Below, in pieces: positions 20,387 to 26,755 of a stretch of 27,687 bases of DNA (position 1 is its first letter; each line of letters opens with the position of its first letter). Location: IMG/VR virus record IMGVR_UViG_3300042453_003626, positions 1-27,687 of that record. One strand, written 5' to 3'. The notes under the pieces were generated by a model, which was not told the DNA's origin, ran no database searches, and worked only from the letters and a program-made list of their open reading frames with translations. The position numbers and the translations under genes are program-made. The DNA is from a virus.

Positions 20387-20601
20387 AGACTATAAATTTG
20401 GGAACTATAGAAGCCATCTTTAGTCGTGATGATCCACAATATACGTGGTGTGAGCAACATATTGGCAAAGGTGCATATTTTGATAGCAGAGCGTTTTGGG
20501 ATCCTGAAGTGATGTGGTGTGTTGAGCGAAGTCATGGAAACATTTATTTTACTTTTCGCAACGATGAACATGCTACGTTGTTTATATTGAGGTGGTCATG
20601 A
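20383..20601 (+). CDS. Array member 3: FxLRWS protein (72 aa)
   Basis: Start ATG 20383 in the TCATGA overlap. It carries two W-C helices (YTWCEQHIG and VMWCVERSHG) and the end YFTFRNDEHATLFILRWS. The second W-C motif may reflect internal duplication of the helix. Coupled to member 4. Confidence 0.84.
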   Translation: MKTINLGTIEAIFSRDDPQYTWCEQHIGKGAYFDSRAFWDPEVMWCVERSHGNIYFTFRNDEHATLFILRWS

Positions 20602-20870
20602 AAAAAGACTGCATAGGTGATTTTGTTCAAACATGGAGAGATTGGGATAATACTCAGCACAATAATTGTCCTATGTGGCATACTAGATTTGCCGAGGCAG
20701 GCTATTATCGTGCAATTGCTTCTGAGGCATCTACTCGCTATCGTTGGCGTGCCCTGCTAGTATGGTGTCACGAACAATTCGGAGGTGATCACTATTTTTG
20801 GTCGGGAGATAATATCTTTTGGTTTGAATCTGAACAGAATGCTGTGTGGTTTGCATTGAGGTGGTCATGA
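20598..20870 (+). CDS. Array member 4: FxLRWS protein (90 aa)
   Basis: Start ATG 20598. The N-terminal 40 residues (MKKDCIGDFVQTWRDWDN; CPMWHTRFAEAGYYRA) are specific to this copy. Then LLVWCHEQFGGDHYFW and the end FWFESEQNAVWFALRWS. It has twelve Trp, an unusual share. Overlaps member 5. Confidence 0.84.
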   Translation: MKKDCIGDFVQTWRDWDNTQHNNCPMWHTRFAEAGYYRAIASEASTRYRWRALLVWCHEQFGGDHYFWSGDNIFWFESEQNAVWFALRWS

Positions 20871-21058
20871 GTTACATTTTTTACTCACCTATTTCTAAAC
20901 CGATTCTGAAAACAGAAGAAATGTTAAAGTTTGCTAAAGCAAATTGTCCTAGTTATATTACAAATGATTTAGAAGTGCGTGGTCAAAATAATTGGTATTA
21001 CCGTTTTTACTTCGGTAATGAGAAAGACTATATTGTATTTGTATTGAGGTGGTCATAA
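20867..21058 (+). CDS. Array member 5: FxLRWS protein (63 aa)
   Basis: Start ATG 20867, seven codons into the longer open frame, chosen because the junction SD and ATGA overlap match the other members. The helix position has EEMLKFAKANCPS instead of W-C. End: RFYFGNEKDYIVFVLRWS. It stops with TAA, and member 6 begins one base back (TAATG). Confidence 0.82.
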   Translation: MSYIFYSPISKPILKTEEMLKFAKANCPSYITNDLEVRGQNNWYYRFYFGNEKDYIVFVLRWS

Positions 21059-21465
21059 TGTTAAAACTAATACAGAAACAATATCGTGAGTGGCGAGAAC
21101 GTCGTTTTCTAGCAGCACATGGTTGCGAAACTAGAGAACAATATGATTACAGATACGATCCGGGTATCAATCGTCGTGCTAATAGAGTAAAAGATTTTTA
21201 CCATGGGTATCCATATGTATATTGTTTTACTGATCATAGGCATCTAATTTATTATTGGGATCTAGGATATGATGGCACTTTTGAACTCAGAAAGTGGTGT
21301 GAGGGAAATTGCACTGATAAGTACAGATTTGATTTTCATCGTGTCTTAAAAACGCCAAGTACATCAAATGAATGGGCAATAAATGAAATTGGTGGAGGAG
21401 ATTATATTTTCTTTGCCTGCAAAAATCCAAAAGATTACACTTTGTTTTTGTTGAGGTGGTCATGA
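21058..21465 (+). CDS. Array member 6: long FxLRWS protein (135 aa)
   Basis: The longest member. An added N-terminal region of about 70 residues is basic and aromatic (KLIQKQYREWRERRFLAAHG; GYPYVYCFTDHRHLIYYWDL). Then LRKWCEGNCTDKYRFDF and the end YIFFACKNPKDYTLFLLRWS. Start ATG 21058 follows the TAATG overlap. The extra part may be a separate module fused before the common domain. Confidence 0.83.
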   Translation: MLKLIQKQYREWRERRFLAAHGCETREQYDYRYDPGINRRANRVKDFYHGYPYVYCFTDHRHLIYYWDLGYDGTFELRKWCEGNCTDKYRFDFHRVLKTPSTSNEWAINEIGGGDYIFFACKNPKDYTLFLLRWS

Positions 21466-21806
21466 GTAATGTACTTATTCCTTTAATAAGAGTCCTTTAT
21501 CCTACATTAATTGCTCAACAAATAGTAGGAGTTCAACCTATGACAGGTGTTTTACATACTGACTATTTGCTTGATATAAAATTTGAATATCATGTTCACC
21601 CGCGATATAAATTTTCTAGAAAATGGCATATAGGTGAAGCAAAATCAGTCGTGGATAAAACTGTCGTAGTAGAATGGTGCGAACTACATTTTGGACCACA
21701 CCCAAAAAATCCAGATGCATGGTGTCGTTGGTATAGATATTCAACATCAAAATTTTACTTCAGAGACGAAAAAGATTACACATTGTTTTTGTTGAGGTGG
21801 TCATGA
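21462..21806 (+). CDS. Array member 7: FxLRWS protein (114 aa)
   Basis: Start ATG 21462 in the TCATGA overlap. A hydrophobic N-terminal region (NVLIPLIRVLYPTLIAQQIVG) is unlike the other members. Then VVVEWCELHFGPHPKN, AWCRWYRYS and the end FYFRDEKDYTLFLLRWS. The last 17 residues are nearly the same as in members 6 and 8, suggesting these three are the youngest duplicates. Confidence 0.84.
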   Translation: MSNVLIPLIRVLYPTLIAQQIVGVQPMTGVLHTDYLLDIKFEYHVHPRYKFSRKWHIGEAKSVVDKTVVVEWCELHFGPHPKNPDAWCRWYRYSTSKFYFRDEKDYTLFLLRWS

Positions 21807-22117
21807 ACATAATAAAAAATCAAATTAATGTTAAACCCCGCATGATTTCGGCCAAATGGACTTTAGAAGAACTTGAAGAACTTAATATAGATAAAGAATT
21901 TTCTAAAATTCTACAGGAACAAATAGACTGGGAGATACTTGTTGAAAGTCGAATTCTTCACGGAGGATGGCACAAGGTCACATTATCTAAATTTGATAGA
22001 TCAGAGGTTGAAGCATGGTGTAAGGAACATATTTGCGGAGAGTATGAATCACGTGGTTCTACTTGGGTGTTTAAAGAAGAAAAAGATTACATATTGTTTT
22101 TGTTGAGGTGGTCATGA
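21803..22117 (+). CDS. Array member 8: FxLRWS protein (104 aa)
   Basis: Start ATG 21803. Charged N-terminal helix (WTLEELEELNIDKEFSKIL), then EVEAWCKEHICGEYESRGS and the end WVFKEEKDYILFLLRWS. The typical junction leads into member 9. Confidence 0.84.
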   Translation: MNIIKNQINVKPRMISAKWTLEELEELNIDKEFSKILQEQIDWEILVESRILHGGWHKVTLSKFDRSEVEAWCKEHICGEYESRGSTWVFKEEKDYILFLLRWS

Positions 22118-22326
22118 TTGATATAGAATTCAACAAATTACATCAAGGTATTATTAAGAGTGGTGTCGATATTAATAAAATTGGTCAGTGGTTAGACGAA
22201 CATATGCCTAATCCACCATTACCAGAAGTTCAACGATGGACTATAGGATATAGTACAGATGGTAGAGTTGGATTAAGATTTGATGACGAAAGAGACGCTA
22301 CTGTTTTTTTGTTGAGATGGTCATAG
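22114..22326 (+). CDS. Array member 9: FxLRWS protein, end of coupled block (70 aa)
   Basis: Start ATG 22114. Helix KIGQWLDEHMPNPPLPEVQ, then GYSTDGRVGLRFDDERDATVFLLRWS. The final codons are TTG AGA TGG TCA TAG. Arg is now AGA, which weakens the SD (GAGATGG), and TCATAG carries no overlapping usable start. The next gene is 72 bases away. The peptide end stays LRWS. The gap 22327-22398 has only a 5-bp stem (CTTGT/ACAAG). Confidence 0.84.
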   Translation: MIDIEFNKLHQGIIKSGVDINKIGQWLDEHMPNPPLPEVQRWTIGYSTDGRVGLRFDDERDATVFLLRWS

Positions 22327-22398
22327 TAAACTTGTAAGAAACAAGAACTTCTGCCAAAATTAAAGTACGATTCAAATCTTTTTTGCTGTCTGAAAATT

Positions 22399-22632
22399 AT
22401 GCCATACCAGTTTCAAACACATTCTGACATTGATGAAGTCGCAAATTGGCTGATAGAAAATATTGGCAAACAAATCTATATCAATAGTTGCAACGTACCG
22501 TTTCAAAAGCGCACACTAGCTGGTCTTGGTGCAGGTTGGCGAATTCTTCCGTACGGTGTAGGTACAGGAATTCATTTTATTGAGATAGATGATCAAAAAA
22601 TATACACATTAGCAATGTTACGATGGAGTTAA
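22399..22632 (+). CDS. Array member 10: uncoupled FxLRWS-like protein (77 aa)
   Basis: Helix EVANWLIENIGKQIY closely resembles member 1. Middle GLGAGWRILPYGVGTG, end HFIEIDDQKIYTLAMLRWS. The last codons, TTA CGA TGG AGT TAA, share only TGG with the coupled members but give the same L-R-W-S peptide. No SD before ATG 22399. Confidence 0.8.
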   Translation: MPYQFQTHSDIDEVANWLIENIGKQIYINSCNVPFQKRTLAGLGAGWRILPYGVGTGIHFIEIDDQKIYTLAMLRWS

Positions 22633-22639
22633 AATAATT

Positions 22640-22867
22640 ATGCCAATAGTAAAATGTTCTCCTGCTGATTTAAATCATCAAGTTCATGTATCAGATAAAC
22701 CTAATATCGCTGGCGACACAGTTTCTTGGTTATACAAAAATATGCCAGAAAATATAGCTTGGACATATTTTGGATTAGTAGACTTTAAATATCATGTCTA
22801 TTATTTTGGTAACAAATATCATGCTGAAAAATTCAGTCAACAGTTTAATGGTATAATTCAATCATAA
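22640..22867 (+). CDS. Array member 11: degenerate relative (75 aa)
   Basis: Has the W-L helix (DTVSWLYKNMPEN) and a strand-helix end (YHVYYFGNKYHAEKFSQQF) that matches FxNExxAxxF of the family, but LRWS is replaced by FNGIIQS. It is probably a diverged member that lost the terminal motif. Begins seven bases after member 10. Confidence 0.65.
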   Translation: MPIVKCSPADLNHQVHVSDKPNIAGDTVSWLYKNMPENIAWTYFGLVDFKYHVYYFGNKYHAEKFSQQFNGIIQS

Positions 22868-22880
22868 ACATACTACACAA

Positions 22881-23285
22881 ATGAACAATTTAGAAGTTAA
22901 AAACAATTTGCAATTACAGCAATTTAAAAGTAAGTATACTGCTCAAATTAGAGTAAGCAGTTATAAAGTAGAAAAATATGATCCGTATCAATATGATCAA
23001 CCATATCGGTACGATGATCTTCATTTAGCAAAACGTTCATATTATGAGCCTGCAGTAGATATTACTTTATCTGAAAGTAGTTTTAATTTATTATTAGAAC
23101 ATACACATTATGTCTATGAATTAGGAAAAATGTGTGGATTAGAACCTAAAAATATATACTTAGAGTTATGTTACGCCTATCGAGCAACGACTGATCTTCT
23201 AAAAGAAGAAGTAATTCGTAAAAATAATCCATCAGTACAACTAGCCTACGAACATTATCAAATGTTACTAAACTTAGCAAAGTGA
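22881..23285 (+). CDS. Unknown protein, mostly helical (134 aa)
   Basis: 134 residues rich in Tyr. YRYDDLHLAKRSYYEPAVDI precedes a helical C-terminal half (SFNLLLEHTHYVYELGKMCG; PSVQLAYEHYQMLLNLAK). No recognised family or catalytic motif. No SD. It belongs to the small-gene block after the array. Confidence 0.68.
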   Translation: MNNLEVKNNLQLQQFKSKYTAQIRVSSYKVEKYDPYQYDQPYRYDDLHLAKRSYYEPAVDITLSESSFNLLLEHTHYVYELGKMCGLEPKNIYLELCYAYRATTDLLKEEVIRKNNPSVQLAYEHYQMLLNLAK

Positions 23286-23289
23286 AATT

Positions 23290-23604
23290 ATGAGAACACC
23301 ACAAGAAAAAGCAAAAAGCACACTACGTAGACATCGTGATGAAGTTGCTATCAAAAAGCAAACTAAAATTGCAAAACAACAAAACCACGGTGATCCACAA
23401 AACAACAAAGATTTGAAGAATCCACATAGATTCAATAAACGTCATGCTATGGACTGCGGCAATCCACAATGCGGTTTATGTGGCAATCCTAGAAAAGTAA
23501 GCAAAGATAAATTAACAAATCAAGAAAAAAAACTATTTCAAAACGTTGATGCACAAAACAATCGTCATAGTAATGGATCTCAAACATCGAAAGATACAGA
23601 ATGA
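23290..23604 (+). CDS. Small basic protein with Cys-rich knuckle (104 aa)
   Basis: Basic and polar (Lys, Asn, Gln, His). A short motif HAMDCGNPQCGLCGNPRK (about residues 52-70) gives C-x4-C-x2-C plus a nearby His, which could bind zinc. Phage and bacterial proteins with an HxMDCGNPxCxxCGNPRK-like motif exist from memory; function unknown. ATGA-coupled to the next gene. Confidence 0.7.
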   Translation: MRTPQEKAKSTLRRHRDEVAIKKQTKIAKQQNHGDPQNNKDLKNPHRFNKRHAMDCGNPQCGLCGNPRKVSKDKLTNQEKKLFQNVDAQNNRHSNGSQTSKDTE

Positions 23605-23846
23605 AAGAATCACCTACCCACAATGATATTTTAGGCAAAGAAGTAAATGTAGAAGATATTGTTGCCTTCTCTCATCACAATCAATTAAAAATTGGTAAAG
23701 TTATTAAATTGAATCCTAAAATGTTAAAAATCAAAGAGTTCAGAAAAAATCGTTCTTGGGGCGGTGGAGAATATAACATTTACTCTAGTGAAACTGTGAT
23801 TATTCCTGGAGCCGATGCAATCATCTATATCTTACAACACACTTGA
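23601..23846 (+). CDS. Small beta-barrel-like protein (81 aa)
   Basis: 81 residues. NVEDIVAFSHHNQLKIGKVIKLNPKMLKIKEF looks like an SH3/KOW-type barrel (D-x-V-A-F, G-K-V, then a basic strand), followed by NIYSSETVIIPG. It could bind RNA or a protein tail; no family is assigned. ATGA overlap with the preceding Cys-knuckle gene. Confidence 0.68.
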   Translation: MKESPTHNDILGKEVNVEDIVAFSHHNQLKIGKVIKLNPKMLKIKEFRKNRSWGGGEYNIYSSETVIIPGADAIIYILQHT

Positions 23847-23871
23847 CGCTAATAAAAAGTCATGCTACAAT
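23843..23871 (+). promoter_or_regulatory. Strong sigma70-type promoter of uvdE
   Basis: TTGACG (23843-23848), 17-base spacer, TGc extended -10 and TACAAT (23866-23871). Same design as the promoters at 17072 and 19915. It starts inside the previous stop region and gives a leader of about 25 bases with no SD before ATG 23904. Confidence 0.75.
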
Positions 23872-23903
23872 ACTGTGTGTTTCACTCTAACAAATATTAG
23901 ATT

Positions 23904-24944
23904 ATGTTTAATAACGCTGTACGTAGGCTAGGCTTTGCATGCAAATTGATTGATAATCCATCTCAAATGGACAGTATCAAGCCTAAAGATGAATGCAAGA
24001 AGTACAACACAGGTACTACCACAGTCGCATGGCTGAATCGACAGAGTGTGTCCGCTGCCGAAGATAAGTTGTGGACACTTATGAAGGACAATATTGAAAG
24101 TCTACGACTGTTGGTAGGTAAGGTAGGCACATTTGAGCCTTCACTTCGTATGGCTCGCCTATCAAGTGAAGTTTTGCCCGTGTATACTGAACCTAAGTGG
24201 CGATATTTCTACAAGCAAAGTGATGTTATCGCATATGCTGAACGGCATTTTGCCACTGTAGGTCAACTTGCCCGTGATCTGGATGTTCGGCTATCATTTC
24301 ATCCAGGACAATTCTGTGTTCTTGGCAGTGACCGTGAGGAAATAGTAAATAGTAGTATAGAGGAGTTTGAATATCATGCAGACATGGCCCGTTGGATGGG
24401 GTTCGGTAAGCAGTTTCAAGACTACAAAATCAATGTACACATTGCGGGTAGAGCCGGTGCAGAAGGCGTCAGGCGCAGCTATGCAAAACTATCACCAGAA
24501 GCCCGTAATACAATTACCATTGAAAATGAAGAAATAAGTCATGGACTTGATACTTGTTTAACTCTTAGTGATTTACTGCCTATTGTGCTAGACATACATC
24601 ACAATTGGGTACGAGAAGGAGAATACATTGAAACTACTGATTCGCGTGTTAAACGTGTTGTTGATAGCTGGCGCGGCGTTAGGCCTGTTATACATTACAG
24701 TGTTAGTCGGGAAGATTATCTTGCTGGCCACCCCAATAATGTCCGTCCCTCCCGTGATGCGTTAATTTCTGGTGGTCTAAACAAACAGCAACTACGAGCC
24801 CACAGTGATTTTTATCACAATCGTGCGGTTAACGAGTGGGCTGTAAGTTTTCTTGAACTATCAGACATTATGGCAGAGTCAAAAGCAAAAAACCTTGCCA
24901 GTTTTGAATTAGCAAAACAAGCAAAAGAATTAGGCTTTCTTTGA
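23904..24944 (+). CDS. uvdE: UV damage endonuclease UvdE
   Basis: 346 residues, TIM-barrel repair enzyme that nicks DNA 5' of UV photoproducts. Start LGFACKLI, then AWLNRQSVS, FEPSLRMARLSSEVLP, the metal-binding series LSFHPGQF, NVHIAGRAG, TIENEEIS, LDIHHNW and VIHYSVSRE, the order expected of UvdE/UvsE. A phage copy would repair UV damage in surface-water conditions. Codon use seems richer in G+C than in the array genes, which could mean a later acquisition; I have not calculated this. Its 3' end overlaps the minus-strand gene by 15 bases. Confidence 0.95.
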   Translation: MFNNAVRRLGFACKLIDNPSQMDSIKPKDECKKYNTGTTTVAWLNRQSVSAAEDKLWTLMKDNIESLRLLVGKVGTFEPSLRMARLSSEVLPVYTEPKWRYFYKQSDVIAYAERHFATVGQLARDLDVRLSFHPGQFCVLGSDREEIVNSSIEEFEYHADMARWMGFGKQFQDYKINVHIAGRAGAEGVRRSYAKLSPEARNTITIENEEISHGLDTCLTLSDLLPIVLDIHHNWVREGEYIETTDSRVKRVVDSWRGVRPVIHYSVSREDYLAGHPNNVRPSRDALISGGLNKQQLRAHSDFYHNRAVNEWAVSFLELSDIMAESKAKNLASFELAKQAKELGFL

Positions 24945-25379
24945 ACGCTTGGTTGTTTTTGTTTCTGTAGCTTTTGCTTTTTTGGTTGACCCAGTATCAG
25001 TCTTTATTGTCTTAGGCTTAGATGCTTTCTTTGCTGTAGGCTTTTTAGCTGGTGTTTCAACTACAACTGTATTCTTAACTGCATCTACAACGGTAACCGT
25101 AACGGTATCAGCTAATGGCTCAGGCACAGGAATTACTTTTTGTTCAACAACTGGTTCAGCAACAGGAGTTACTTTTTGTTCAACAACTGGTTCAGCTACA
25201 GGAGTTACTTTTTGTTCAACAACTGGAGCCGGCGTCTTTTCTACAACTGGTGGTAAATCGTTGACGGGTTCAACTTTTTCCAAAACAGTTTTAGATTCTT
25301 CAACGTCCTGACGCTTATTCAGTACCCAATATACACCAGCAAAAATTGCTGCAACTGCGATAAAAATAACTAACTCCAT
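24930..25379 (-). CDS. Membrane-anchored Pro/Val repeat protein with Lys-rich tail (149 aa)
   Basis: The only convincing minus-strand gene. One N-terminal membrane segment (MELVIFIAVAAIFAGVYWVL), then a charged linker. Three repeats of about 12 residues follow (VVEQKVTPVAEP), like the stiff Pro-rich spacer of TonB. A Lys/Ala/Thr-rich tail (KKPTAKKASKPKTIKTDTG...) resembles histone H1. The tail could bind nucleic acid or peptidoglycan. SD AAGGAG and a perfect late promoter lie upstream on the minus strand. Composition is low-complexity, so homology claims would be unsafe. Confidence 0.78.
   Translation of the reverse strand: MELVIFIAVAAIFAGVYWVLNKRQDVEESKTVLEKVEPVNDLPPVVEKTPAPVVEQKVTPVAEPVVEQKVTPVAEPVVEQKVIPVPEPLADTVTVTVVDAVKNTVVVETPAKKPTAKKASKPKTIKTDTGSTKKAKATETKTTKRSKKA
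25117..25224. repeat. Three 36-bp tandem repeats inside the minus-strand gene
   Basis: Three consecutive 36-bp units (25117, 25153, 25189), nearly identical, coding for V-V-E-Q-K-V-T/I-P-V-A/P-E-P on the minus strand. The period equals 12 codons, so copy number can change without shifting the frame. Confidence 0.85.
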
Positions 25380-25404
25380 GATAACTCCTTAAAAGATTGT
25401 GGAG

Positions 25405-25412
25405 TATTTATA
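25405..25412 (-). promoter_or_regulatory. Consensus late promoter on the minus strand
   Basis: TATAAATA on the minus strand (TATTTATA on the plus strand), followed on that strand by AAGGAG (plus CTCCTT 25385-25390) before ATG 25379. The intergenic stretch 25380-25486 thus fires both ways. On the plus strand an AGGAGGT (25415-25420) precedes only a four-codon frame, ATG 25424 to TAA 25438. Confidence 0.7.
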
Positions 25413-25454
25413 CAGGAGGTAATATGCAAAAAAATTAATTTCAAATCAGAGTTG

Positions 25455-25463
25455 TGCTATAAT
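25455..25463 (+). promoter_or_regulatory. Extended -10 promoter for the 74-aa gene
   Basis: TGc-TATAAT (TATAAT at 25458-25463). A weak -35, TTAATT, is at 25435-25440 with a 17-base spacer. SD CAGGAGT lies about eight bases before ATG 25487. Confidence 0.6.
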
Positions 25464-25486
25464 CTATTTTTTACAGGAGTCCCTTC

Positions 25487-25711
25487 ATGCCAATCGTTAA
25501 AGAAACTGATCGTTTTACTCTAGAAGAAAAAATTATGAACTGTTGGAGAGTTATTGATGATCTTAAAACATTAGGAAATGTGTATGACAGAGAGCATACT
25601 GAAGATGAGATTCTTAATATTCTCATAGGTATTACCGATCTTTATGATCAACGTTTTAATGAATTATTTGATACATTTGAAGAATGCATTGAACGAGGAG
25701 TTATCAAATGA
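25487..25711 (+). CDS. Small acidic helical protein (74 aa)
   Basis: 74 residues, helical and acidic: FTLEEKIMNCWRVIDDLKTL, HTEDEILNILIGITDLYDQR, FNELFDTFEECIERG. No family recognised. It may act as a dimeric adaptor. Preceded by its own promoter and SD; coupled by ATGA to the next gene. Confidence 0.75.
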   Translation: MPIVKETDRFTLEEKIMNCWRVIDDLKTLGNVYDREHTEDEILNILIGITDLYDQRFNELFDTFEECIERGVIK

Positions 25712-25896
25712 ACAGGGATGAAAAAGAATTCTTGGGCCTGATTTCTGATATGATGATCATGCCACGCCATGAATTCGACCGAAACATTGATTTTTTAAGA
25801 GAGTGTGTTTCATTGGCCATATGTAATAAAATGAACAGTATGGAAAATGAAATCACAAACTTTGACGCTGCAAAATCTATTCTGAAAAACTTTTAA
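25708..25896 (+). CDS. Small helical protein (62 aa)
   Basis: 62 residues, ATGA overlap. DEKEFLGLISDMMIMPRHEF and NIDFLRECVSLAICNKMNSM form a helical, partly hydrophobic protein. Probably works with the preceding 74-aa product. Function unknown. Confidence 0.7.
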   Translation: MNRDEKEFLGLISDMMIMPRHEFDRNIDFLRECVSLAICNKMNSMENEITNFDAAKSILKNF

Positions 25897-25907
25897 GGAA
25901 CACATAT

Positions 25908-26060
25908 ATGTATACACTAGAACATGCTGCAAATGACGCTATTTTTGTCCTACAACTAAACACACAGGACGCAATCAAGTATGTAGTCAAACATTCGTTT
26001 GTCACACCTAAGCTGGCGTCAGAAGCTATTGGCAAAACATTAAAGTGGTATAAGAAGTAA
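25908..26060 (+). CDS. Small protein (50 aa)
   Basis: A 50-residue frame with a clear SD (AAGGAA 25895-25900, seven bases before ATG 25908), directly behind the two preceding genes. Helical: YTLEHAANDAIFVLQLNTQD, AIKYVVKHSFVTPKLASEAI, ending KTLKWYKK. Position, SD and codon pattern support a real gene. Confidence 0.6.
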   Translation: MYTLEHAANDAIFVLQLNTQDAIKYVVKHSFVTPKLASEAIGKTLKWYKK

Positions 26061-26067
26061 GTAACAA

Positions 26068-26075
26068 GATAAATA
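26068..26075 (+). promoter_or_regulatory. Putative late-type promoter before the SNase gene
   Basis: GATAAATA, one mismatch from TATAAATA, 20 bases before ATG 26096, with SD TTGGAG between. A weak call on its own. Confidence 0.35.
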
Positions 26076-26095
26076 TTACTTTAATTGGAGTTTCC

Positions 26096-26539
26096 ATGCG
26101 AGTAATATTTTTTCTATTAGCTTTTTTACCAGGACTACTATTTGCACAATCAGCAAAAGAAAATCGTGGCGTTACCTATGACGTAGTTATAACGAGAGTT
26201 GTTGACGGCGACACCGTGGCATTTCGTGCAGATTGGTTACCTGAACCACTAAAAAAGGAGTTGAGCATCAGAGTTTTTGGCGTTGATACTCCAGAAAAAG
26301 GACATCGTGCAAAATGCCCACAGGAAGCACAACGTGGTGAACAAGCTACTGCTTTTACCAAGCAAGTGGTAAGTTCTGCAAAAAAACGACAAATAGTGCT
26401 TATGGACTGGGATAAATACGGTGGTCGCGTATTAGGATCAATAATACTCGATGGCGTTGATTTACGAACTGAGTTGATTCGCAATGGCTTTGCAGTTCCG
26501 TATTTTGGAGATAAAAAAGAGCATGACTGGTGTAAATAA
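26096..26539 (+). CDS. Secreted staphylococcal-nuclease-like endonuclease
   Basis: 147 residues. Signal peptide MRVIFFLLAFLPGLLFA, cut before QSAKEN. The SNase barrel holds the calcium/catalytic set: VVDGDT (D37, D39), R59, then VDTPEKG (D64, E67) and DKYGGR (R111), matching SNase D21, R35, D40, E43 and R87. An extra cysteine pair, C74/C146, could form a periplasmic disulfide. It cuts DNA or RNA with calcium. In the periplasm it might clear host or superinfecting DNA. Follows a late-type promoter. Confidence 0.92.
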   Translation: MRVIFFLLAFLPGLLFAQSAKENRGVTYDVVITRVVDGDTVAFRADWLPEPLKKELSIRVFGVDTPEKGHRAKCPQEAQRGEQATAFTKQVVSSAKKRQIVLMDWDKYGGRVLGSIILDGVDLRTELIRNGFAVPYFGDKKEHDWCK

Positions 26540-26569
26540 TCTATTAACGCCAGTGTGGCATCCTAAAAT

Positions 26570-26659
26570 GTGAGCATTGTGGTATTTTATGTAGTCTCGG
26601 GAATCATAATCGCTGGCATGATTACAATTGTCGTCACAAAAAGACTTATTAACTGTTGA
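26570..26659 (+). CDS. Possible tiny membrane protein (29 aa)
   Basis: GTG-start frame coding for a short hydrophobic peptide: SIVVFYVVSGIIIAGMITIVV then TKRLINC, a plausible single membrane span with a basic end. No SD is visible. The stop overlaps the next start (TGATG), which supports translation of both. It lies in a 256-base stretch (26540-26795) with no larger gene. Confidence 0.35.
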   Translation: MSIVVFYVVSGIIIAGMITIVVTKRLINC

Positions 26660-26748
26660 TGGTTTCGCCAGAGAATATTACGGAGAAGCTAAAACCAGTT
26701 GGTGTTAATACCATACTTACTACTATACAAAGGTCACCGTTAAGGTGA
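26659..26748 (+). CDS. Possible tiny protein ending in the terminator (29 aa)
   Basis: ATG overlaps the preceding TGA. Frame reads VSPENITEKLKPVGVNTIL then TTIQRSPLR and stops inside the terminator stem. Could be real or chance; coupling is the only support. Confidence 0.28.
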   Translation: MVSPENITEKLKPVGVNTILTTIQRSPLR

Positions 26749-26755
26749 CCTTTTT
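26729..26755 (+). terminator. Intrinsic terminator before the amidoligase-like gene
   Basis: AAAGGTCACC (26729-26738), loop GTTAA, GGTGACCTTT (26744-26753), continuing in a T tract to 26755 (TTTTT then ATTTTT). A perfect 10-bp stem, the strongest form in the window. Confidence 0.92.

Larger units (their letters stand above)
20179..22129 (+). repeat. Recurring junction TTGAGGTGGTCATGA (dual-use codons and SD)
   Basis: Eight gene boundaries in this span have TTGAGGTGG then TCATGA (or CTATGA, TCATAATG), ending at about 20192, 20386, 20601, 20870, 21060, 21465, 21806 and 22117. It encodes L-R-W-S(L)-stop. GAGGTGG-TC closely matches the extended anti-SD complement (GAGGTGATC), and the next ATG overlaps the stop. 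The last coupled-style member (ending 22326) reads GAGATGG and TCATAG with no gene attached. Confidence 0.85.

Noticed and set aside
25117-25224. 36-bp tandem repeats as a possible CRISPR
   Set aside because: No spacers lie between the units; they are in-frame coding repeats of 12 residues.
24949-25311. 120-aa Thr/Ser-rich open frame on the plus strand
   Set aside because: Mirror of the minus-strand repeat gene, which has a late promoter, SD and membrane anchor; the plus frame has none of these.
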